From NCBI GenBank assembly GCA_036505795.1, contig DASXSU010000069.1, positions 1-36,233 on the forward strand: a stretch of DNA of 36,233 bases, given 5' to 3'. The position numbers and the translations under genes are program-made. Below, one piece after another: positions 30,913 through 36,233 of the stretch. The notes beneath the pieces were generated by a model. The model was not told the DNA's origin, ran no database searches, and saw only the letters and a list, made by a program, of their open reading frames with translations. Position 1 is the first letter of the stretch. Every line of letters begins with the position of its first letter. The DNA comes from NS-11 sp036505795. GTDB lineage: Bacteria > Nitrospirota > Nitrospiria > Nitrospirales > NS-4.

Positions 30913-32334
30913 GTGAGCACAGGCAAGGTCATTCAAGTCATAGGACCAGTCGTCGACGCGGAATTTGCCGATGGGAACCTACCCAAGATCTACAATGCGA
31001 TTCGTGTAGACGCCCCGGAGGACAAAAAGACCGGCCGTCCGGAGATCCACCTGACATTGGAAATTGCGCAGCATATCGGTGAGAACCGGGTGCGAGCAGT
31101 GGCTATGTCTGGAACGGAAGGGCTCGTCCGCGGCATGGACGTGCAGGATACGGGCGGTCCGATCGCCATGCCGGTCGGCGCGGAAACGCTTGGCAGGCTG
31201 ATCAACGTGCTGGGTGAGCCCGTGGACGGAAAAGGCCCCGTAAAGGCGAAGCAATCGCGCCCCATCCATCGACCGGCCCCCGCTCTTTCCGAGCAGGAGA
31301 CCAAAACCGAAATTCTAGAAACAGGCATTAAAGTGGTGGACTTGCTGGAGCCGTACTCCAAAGGCGGCAAGGTCGGGTTGTTCGGGGGGGCCGGCGTCGG
31401 CAAGACCGTGATCATCCAGGAGCTGATTCACAATATTGCTACGCATCACGGCGGTTACTCGGTTTTTGCGGGCGTGGGAGAGCGTACCCGTGAAGGTAAT
31501 GACCTGTACTTGGAGATGAGCGAATCCGGAGTCATCGACAAGACCACCCTTGTCTATGGTCAGATGAATGAGCCTCCGGGCGCCCGGTTGCGGGTGGCAT
31601 TATCGGGATTAACGGTTGCCGAGTACTTCCGCGACGATGAGGGCAAGGACGTATTGCTCTTCATTGACAACATCTTCCGCTTCACGCAGGCGGGGTCGGA
31701 AGTCTCCGCGCTGCTGGGGCGCATGCCGTCGGCGGTTGGGTACCAGCCGACACTCGGCACCGAGATGGGTGATTTGCAAGAGCGCATCACCTCCACCAAA
31801 CGGGGCTCCATTACTTCGGTACAGGCGATCTACGTGCCGGCGGACGATCTGACGGACCCGGCTCCGGCGACGGCGTTTGCGCACCTGGATGCGACGACGG
31901 TGCTGTCCCGGCAGTTGGCGGAACTTGGCATCTATCCCGCCGTAGATCCGCTGGACTCAACATCCCGCATCTTAGATCCTATGGTCGTTGGCGAGGAACA
32001 TTACGCTGTCGCCCGTGGGGTGCAGGCCATTCTGCAACGATACAAAGATCTACAGGACATCATCGCGATTCTGGGTATGGACGAACTGTCCGAGGATGAC
32101 AAGCTCACGGTCAGTCGCGCCCGGAAGATCCAGAAGTTCTTATCCCAGCCCTTCAATGTCGCCGAAGCCTTTACCGGTACCAAGGGAAAGTATATTAAGC
32201 TGAGCGACACGGTCCGCAGCTTTAAAGAAGTCATAGACGGAAAACACGATGAGTTGCCGGAACAGGCGTTCTACATGGTGGGCGGGATCGATGAGGTCAT
32301 GGAAAAGGCCGAGCGTCTGAGGACCGCAAAATAG
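30913..32334 (+). CDS. atpD: F1F0 ATP synthase beta subunit
   Basis: The catalytic F1 subunit that makes ATP. GTG start behind GAGGGG; 473 residues. Walker A GGAGVGKT at 158-165, then VGERTREGNDLYLEM with the catalytic glutamate, and VLLFIDNIFRFTQAGSEVSALLGRMPS (Walker B and DELSEED-side region). The C-terminal lever is DELSEDD, a variant of DELSEED. The 64-bp gap after atpG is the largest within this operon. Confidence 0.98.
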   Translation: MSTGKVIQVIGPVVDAEFADGNLPKIYNAIRVDAPEDKKTGRPEIHLTLEIAQHIGENRVRAVAMSGTEGLVRGMDVQDTGGPIAMPVGAETLGRLINVLGEPVDGKGPVKAKQSRPIHRPAPALSEQETKTEILETGIKVVDLLEPYSKGGKVGLFGGAGVGKTVIIQELIHNIATHHGGYSVFAGVGERTREGNDLYLEMSESGVIDKTTLVYGQMNEPPGARLRVALSGLTVAEYFRDDEGKDVLLFIDNIFRFTQAGSEVSALLGRMPSAVGYQPTLGTEMGDLQERITSTKRGSITSVQAIYVPADDLTDPAPATAFAHLDATTVLSRQLAELGIYPAVDPLDSTSRILDPMVVGEEHYAVARGVQAILQRYKDLQDIIAILGMDELSEDDKLTVSRARKIQKFLSQPFNVAEAFTGTKGKYIKLSDTVRSFKEVIDGKHDELPEQAFYMVGGIDEVMEKAERLRTAK

Positions 32335-32351
32335 CCGGAGGGCTTTGACTG

Positions 32352-32777
32352 ATGCCCGGTCGCATCCTTCTTGATATCGTCACTCCCGATAAGCTGCTCC
32401 TCAGTCAAGAGGTGGACATGGTGATTGCGCCCGGCACCGAAGGCGAATTCGGGGTTTTACACGGCCATTGTCAATTTCTGACTTCGCTGCGGGTCGGTGA
32501 ACTGCGCTACCAGGTCGGCGACCACTGGTATTACATGTCGATCATGTGGGGATTTGCCGATGTGACGCCGCAACGGGTGACAATTCTGGCCGAAGTGGCC
32601 GAGAAGGCCGAGGATATCGATATCGAGCGGGCCCGGGCTAAGGTTCTCGAAGCCGAGGCCCGGTTGGAGGCGGGCGGTTCCCGCGAGGAGCTCGAAGCTG
32701 CTCGAACCAGTCTGGAGAAGGCACGGCTGCGAAAGAAAGTCGCAGAGCGCCACCTGCAAGCCGGCCGCCAGCATTAG
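32352..32777 (+). CDS. atpC: F1F0 ATP synthase epsilon subunit
   Basis: Couples rotation to F1 and can inhibit ATP hydrolysis. 141 residues: N-terminal beta-sandwich (LLDIVTPDKLLLSQEVDMVIAPGTEGEFGVLHGH, 4-37) and a C-terminal two-helix domain rich in Ala/Glu/Arg (about 88-138). It closes the F1 operon 17 bp after atpD. A converging gene ends 12 bp downstream and no terminator hairpin was recognised between them. Confidence 0.95.
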   Translation: MPGRILLDIVTPDKLLLSQEVDMVIAPGTEGEFGVLHGHCQFLTSLRVGELRYQVGDHWYYMSIMWGFADVTPQRVTILAEVAEKAEDIDIERARAKVLEAEARLEAGGSREELEAARTSLEKARLRKKVAERHLQAGRQH

Positions 32778-32789
32778 TCTCCGTCTCTG

Positions 32790-33251
32790 TCAGACGCCGA
32801 CAGCAAGCATCTGCGCGGCCAGCGCCCTCCGGACTTTCTGATAACGTTCTTCGGCCCAGGTATTGAACGCGTCCGCATTGGGAAAGACGAGATCCCACGC
32901 ACGCACCCAATCCAGCATGAGCAATTGTGATGCATCCGTTTGATCCGAAACGGCTACGACGAGCACCGCCGTTTCGCTCATCAGGCTGACATCAGTGAAA
33001 ACCTGGACCCTGGCCGAATCCTGGGTGCCGGCGTCCCGCGCGGCGGCTTCCGTGATCGGGCCATAGATGCGCTGCAGAAACTGACTTACCTCTTCATACG
33101 GCACTTTGGCTTCAAGAAGCTTGGTGTTCGGAGAGGCCGCAAACAGATTTTCCGTCAGATACTCGGCGGCTTCCCAGCTCGGCATGGTCCGCGTATTAAT
33201 AAGCGCGTCGGCGAGATAAGAGATCCAATTCCTGGGAGATGATGTGGTCAT
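32790..33251 (-). CDS. Hypothetical soluble protein
   Basis: I do not recognise the family. ATG 33251 has AGAGGAA just upstream and gives 153 residues; an in-frame ATG at 33275 is less likely. No signal peptide, membrane span or cysteine cluster. The sequence is helical and acidic, with WISYLADALINTRTMPSWEAAEYLTENLF near 8-36 and an aromatic C-terminal half (LDWVRAWDLVFPNADAFNTWAEERYQKVRRAL). The middle segment (ARVQVFTDVSLMSETAVLVVAV) looks like beta strands. Codon use is like its neighbours. Convergent with atpC. Confidence 0.75.
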   Translation of the reverse strand: MTTSSPRNWISYLADALINTRTMPSWEAAEYLTENLFAASPNTKLLEAKVPYEEVSQFLQRIYGPITEAAARDAGTQDSARVQVFTDVSLMSETAVLVVAVSDQTDASQLLMLDWVRAWDLVFPNADAFNTWAEERYQKVRRALAAQMLAVGV

Positions 33252-33422
33252 TATTTCCTCTTTCCACTCAGCCACTCGCGTAGGTCGAACCCAGTTCGCG
33301 CGAGACGGGTGTCAGATTGTTAACGTTGTTAGACCGGATACTGACCTGGCAGGAAAATCCTGAGGACGAACCGGCGAGAAACACTAATTATACCGGAAAT
33401 CTCCGGGCGAGTCAAATCAGCG

Positions 33423-34073
33423 TCACGAGAAGGTATGCTGTCCATTCCCATTCACGGACTTGTGATTCACGCATTTTACGAGATGCCATATCCGGAACGG
33501 ATTAACTTTTTGCTTATGAATGACCGTCAAATGGGTGCCATCAAGCACCGAGGCGAGCGAAAGATCGGTTCGCCAGCCTAACTGCTTGCACAGAGGCGAG
33601 ATGACTTTCTCCATCCAAGCAATTATTGGATTGCCGTTACTGAAGTGATTGAGGAGGATGATCCGTCCTCCGGGTTTGCACACCCGGATCATCTCAAGCA
33701 TGACCTTTCGATAGTCCGGCACGGCGGTCACCACGTATGCTGCCATGACCGCATCAAACGTGTTATCTGCAAATTCCATCGCGCCCGCATCCATCCGCAT
33801 TACATTTACATGGTGTAACCCGAACAGCGACATCCGCTCTCTGCATCTGTCCAACATACCATCGGACAAATCAATTCCGACGATCTCGCAGGAACGTGGA
33901 TAGGAGGGCAACCCTAAACCCGTGCCGACCCCGACTTCCAGGACACGCTCGCCTGGCGACAGGTTCAGATGGCGGACCGCGTGCTCCCGTCCGTCATGAA
34001 AGATCTTGCCGAAAATATGATCGTAAACTCTGGCATAACTCGAATAGACTCGTTCGACCTTAGCCGCGTCCAT
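33423..34073 (-). CDS. Class I SAM methyltransferase, PmtA/UbiE-like
   Basis: 216 residues. SAM motif I is VLEVGVGTGLGLPSYP near 44-59, followed by IVGIDLSDGMLDRCRER (motif II), MDAGAMEFADNTFDAVMAAYVVTAVPDY (motifs III-IV) and CKPGGRIILLNHF. This arrangement, especially the NHFS ending, resembles bacterial phosphatidylethanolamine N-methyltransferases (PmtA type), which make phosphatidylcholine; ubiquinone/menaquinone methylases share the fold. Residues near 150-175 (IIAWMEKVISPLCKQLGW) could be an amphipathic membrane-contact helix. No lipid-synthesis neighbour supports the choice. Confidence 0.85.
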   Translation of the reverse strand: MDAAKVERVYSSYARVYDHIFGKIFHDGREHAVRHLNLSPGERVLEVGVGTGLGLPSYPRSCEIVGIDLSDGMLDRCRERMSLFGLHHVNVMRMDAGAMEFADNTFDAVMAAYVVTAVPDYRKVMLEMIRVCKPGGRIILLNHFSNGNPIIAWMEKVISPLCKQLGWRTDLSLASVLDGTHLTVIHKQKVNPFRIWHLVKCVNHKSVNGNGQHTFS

Positions 34074-34173
34074 GTGGCCTCATACCTGAGTTTAGTCCGA
34101 TCTTGGTAAGGCCGACGCTTCCGTGTGGCAGGGACTCGCGGCTCGCGCGGACTGTGTGAGACAAACAGAGGCA

Positions 34174-34203
34174 ACTCTAGCGAAATAGTGGGAATTTTGT
34201 CAA
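34174..34203 (-). promoter_or_regulatory. Promoter of the SAM methyltransferase gene
   Basis: On the minus strand TTGACA (34203-34198) and TAGAGT (34179-34174) are 18 bp apart. Transcription would begin near 34167, leaving about 94 nt of leader. The site sits in the 242-bp divergent gap before the membrane-protein gene at 34316. Confidence 0.55.
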
Positions 34204-34315
34204 GGTTCAAAAAGATTTAAGGAACCATCTAAGGTGTACCAGGAACGCGCCCTAATGATTCTGAGGGCGTAGTGGCCTATCGCCCGTCATGTTTCGAAAA
34301 TGTTAGGATCGCGAA

Positions 34316-34930
34316 ATGCTGGCGGTCATTATTTTAGGGACGGCGATTCTGATAGGGCTCGTGATTGCCGATTGGATGGCATTTACCCGCAACAGCCCCT
34401 CGGCCTTGGGCTACGGTGTCCCGATCGGCCGACAACAAGAAATGTTCCGAGTTACGCCGGCCATTTTTGGCCCTGATCTCTCGCTCCCGTTACCGCACGG
34501 AGTCGCGCGACTCTGCCCTGACCAACGCGCCATCATGCTGCTGCCTGAATGGAAGCGATTCGGACTGCGATTTCGAACCGCCTGGCCGTTGAACGGCGCC
34601 GTCTATTACGACAACTTGCAAGAGCACGCCAAGCTCGGATTCATTAAGCGCATGCCCTGGTCCTCGGCGCTCTTGACCGTGCTCTGGTTTCTCACGGTAG
34701 CGGGGGGCCTCATCGCCTATCTGGTGTCGTATGCTCGGGCCGGAGGCTTTACGTCGGCTGCCGGCGCATTTCTTGGTGTGGCGCTGAGCGGCTTAGGATT
34801 ACTCGTTCTGCTGTTCGGCTGTATCGTGGTCATCGCCGCTTATCGCCTGGAGAATAAACGGCTGATGATCCTCTATGATGAGTTACGCACCGAATTGAGC
34901 GTTACCACGACTCTCGATCAAGTCCGGTAG
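34316..34930 (+). CDS. Membrane protein of unknown function
   Basis: 204 residues, no recognised family. Hydrophobic segments: about 2-18 (IIILGTA-type signal anchor), about 120-140 and about 150-175. Between the first two is a 95-residue soluble part, including PAIFGPDLSLPLPHGVARLCPDQRAIMLLPEWKRF, that would be extracytoplasmic if the first segment is a signal anchor. The C-terminal tail after the last span is charged (RLENKRLMILYDELRTEL). No obvious ribosome-binding site before the ATG. Its end overlaps the end of the next gene by 13 bp on the opposite strand. Confidence 0.72.
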   Translation: MLAVIILGTAILIGLVIADWMAFTRNSPSALGYGVPIGRQQEMFRVTPAIFGPDLSLPLPHGVARLCPDQRAIMLLPEWKRFGLRFRTAWPLNGAVYYDNLQEHAKLGFIKRMPWSSALLTVLWFLTVAGGLIAYLVSYARAGGFTSAAGAFLGVALSGLGLLVLLFGCIVVIAAYRLENKRLMILYDELRTELSVTTTLDQVR

Positions 34931-35253
34931 GCATCGGCAAACGGCTGGCACTCGGCCGGAAGCCGATCAGAACCCTCGCGCAACAATCCCTTGATGATCC
35001 CTCGGTGTTTTTTGGCTAAGCCCGATTCGCGTACGATCTGCGTGAAGAGCGCGCAAATGGCTGCTTCGTCGGCAGCCAGAACTTGCAGCGCAGGCAGCGC
35101 GAGGCGCGCCAAAGCCTCCCGCAGAGTGAGCATCGCCTTCTCTACACTGTGATACGGGGGGGTGATGTGCAGGGCTCGGTAAAAAAAATCAACCCGGTTG
35201 CGGAAAGTTGCTTCCAAGGAACTTCGGATTTCGGTCGCGGCGGCTAACGTCAT
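34918..35253 (-). CDS. Small hypothetical protein
   Basis: 111 residues, soluble, largely alpha-helical, unrecognised. Sequence features: ATEIRSSLEATFRNRVDFFYRALH, PYHSVEKAMLTLREALARLALPALQVLAAD and AAICALFTQIVRESGLAKKHRGIIKGLLREG. No metal motif or membrane span. There is no ribosome-binding site; a TACAAT at 35264-35259 (minus strand) lies close enough to the ATG to suggest a nearly leaderless transcript, though its -35 is poor. Tail-to-tail overlap with the membrane-protein gene. Confidence 0.6.
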   Translation of the reverse strand: MTLAAATEIRSSLEATFRNRVDFFYRALHITPPYHSVEKAMLTLREALARLALPALQVLAADEAAICALFTQIVRESGLAKKHRGIIKGLLREGSDRLPAECQPFADAYRT

Positions 35254-35315
35254 ACTCTATTGTAGCATCGGGCGAAAGTTGAAGCCGATCAAACGATCTG
35301 TTAAGGTCTGCCGCC

Positions 35316-36233
35316 GTGTGGACTCGACGCCGACTGCTGCAAGCCGGAGTGGCGCTTGGCATCAGCTCCCTCTGGCCGGCTCTTGCGTATAGCCCCAGGT
35401 CCTCTCTGCAGGCTGTTCACGACGCGCTGGAAGCCCTGCGCCGCCAGCGGCTGATCCTTTCGCCGCTGGAGGGGTGGACGGAATTCCGTGGCGTTCTTCA
35501 CGCCCATACGGCCATCTCTCATGATAGTCGCGGTACGGTCGATGAGATCATCGCCGCTGCTGGCGCCGCCCGGCTGAATTTTTTGATCACGACCGATCAT
35601 TACACGCCGCGGATCTATGCCGAAGGGGTCCAAGGGCTTATCAATTCTGTTCTCGTGATACGAGGGGTGGAAATCCCTATGGGATGCACCCAGGCTACAG
35701 GCGCCGCCCGGCGCTGCGGCTCACTCTTGGCGTTCGGGTGTCGAAGCCCGCTCGTTCCGGATGCCGCCAACGGTTGGGACTGGGACGCGCTCTTCAAAAC
35801 CATTCGCTCGCAGGGGGGGCTCTCGATTATTGCCCACCCACGCGGGTTGCCGAGCGTCGAGTACTTCAACCAGGCGGATGGCATGGAGATCTACGACATG
35901 GCTGACGCGATGCGCGAGCACATCATCGACGCGCCGCGAGCGCTGTTGGAGTTTCTCCTGGTCTCCGCGAAATACCCGGAAGAGTTCATTCTGCCGGTGG
36001 TGGAGCGAATGAACTGGCACCTGGTGCGGTGGGACAGCTTGAGCCGCGCTCGTCGGTTTGTGGGCGTTGCAGGCAACGATGCCCATCAGAATCTTGCCGT
36101 TTTCGGCCGCCGGATCGACCGGTACGATTTAATCTTCCGGGCTCTGAACATGCATGTCCTCGCGCACTCATTGACGGAGGAAAAGATCATAAACGGCATT
36201 CGCGAAGGTCGATGCTTTGCCTCGTTTGGTTTG
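35316..36233 (+). CDS. PHP-domain metal-dependent phosphoesterase with Tat-like signal, partial (C-terminus beyond right edge)
   Basis: 306 codons from GTG 35316 remain open to the edge; upstream in-frame TGA is at 35280. The N-terminus TRRRLLQAGVALG followed by a hydrophobic stretch and ALAYS looks like a twin-arginine export signal. The PHP metal motifs are present: HAH at residues 62-64 with D near 71, TTDH near 96-99, IIAHP near 178 and GNDAH at 253-257. PHP domains hydrolyse phosphoesters with bound divalent metals; most are cytosolic, so export would be unusual. The substrate is unknown. No ribosome-binding site is seen, so the start is inferred. Confidence 0.85.
   Translation, partial: MWTRRRLLQAGVALGISSLWPALAYSPRSSLQAVHDALEALRRQRLILSPLEGWTEFRGVLHAHTAISHDSRGTVDEIIAAAGAARLNFLITTDHYTPRIYAEGVQGLINSVLVIRGVEIPMGCTQATGAARRCGSLLAFGCRSPLVPDAANGWDWDALFKTIRSQGGLSIIAHPRGLPSVEYFNQADGMEIYDMADAMREHIIDAPRALLEFLLVSAKYPEEFILPVVERMNWHLVRWDSLSRARRFVGVAGNDAHQNLAVFGRRIDRYDLIFRALNMHVLAHSLTEEKIINGIREGRCFASFGL

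Overview
The window reads as a chromosomal core region of a Gram-negative bacterium. The LptE-type lipoprotein implies an outer membrane, there are several Sec- or Tat-exported proteins, and G+C is moderately high. Gene content and the tandem bactofilins next to parAB make a Nitrospira-like member of the Nitrospirota my best guess. That is inference from family knowledge, not a database match.

Region 1 (1-8000) is housekeeping: an edge-truncated SagB-type nitroreductase (minus), a 19-bp inverted-repeat element, pyrE, a TIGR01777 SDR-family protein (minus), leuS-lptE-holA, rpsT (minus, 3'-overlapping holA), pyrF and tRNA-His. pyrE and pyrF are both pyrimidine genes but lie 6 kb apart. Region 2 (8000-16900) is accessory: an 889-bp gene-poor stretch, a small secreted protein, a REC-PAS-PAS protein without an output domain, a run of envelope proteins (BON lipoprotein, FKBP/SlyD-like isomerase, cupredoxin, a two-CxxC protein), a tyrosine integrase bracketed by 13-bp direct repeats, a THUMP-type RNA methyltransferase and a standalone ParB-fold protein.

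Region 3 (16890-27730) is an origin-proximal type cluster behind a consensus sigma70 promoter: rpmH-rnpA-yidD-yidC-mnmE-mnmG-rsmG-parA-parB, then three bactofilins and mnmA. Two parS-type palindromes flank rsmG. I see no dnaA, no DnaA-box cluster and no jag gene. The region couples ribosome/tRNA maturation, membrane-protein insertion and chromosome segregation; the bactofilins could scaffold ParABS. Region 4 (27800-32780) is an F1-only ATP synthase operon, atpHAGDC, with no Fo genes. Region 5 (32790-36233) holds an unknown cytosolic protein, a PmtA/UbiE-like methyltransferase, a membrane protein of unknown function, a small unknown protein, and a PHP-domain phosphoesterase with a Tat-like signal that runs off the right edge.

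The most unusual structure is a dispersed terminator-like repeat: C-rich flanks, a stem whose sequence varies with compensation, a six-base loop, then T3-4. At least five plus-strand copies (12651-15835) and about three minus-strand copies (25490-25670) are present. Three plus-strand copies lie inside an open reading frame and would be translated in frame. No CRISPR array, complete prophage or clear defence system was found.
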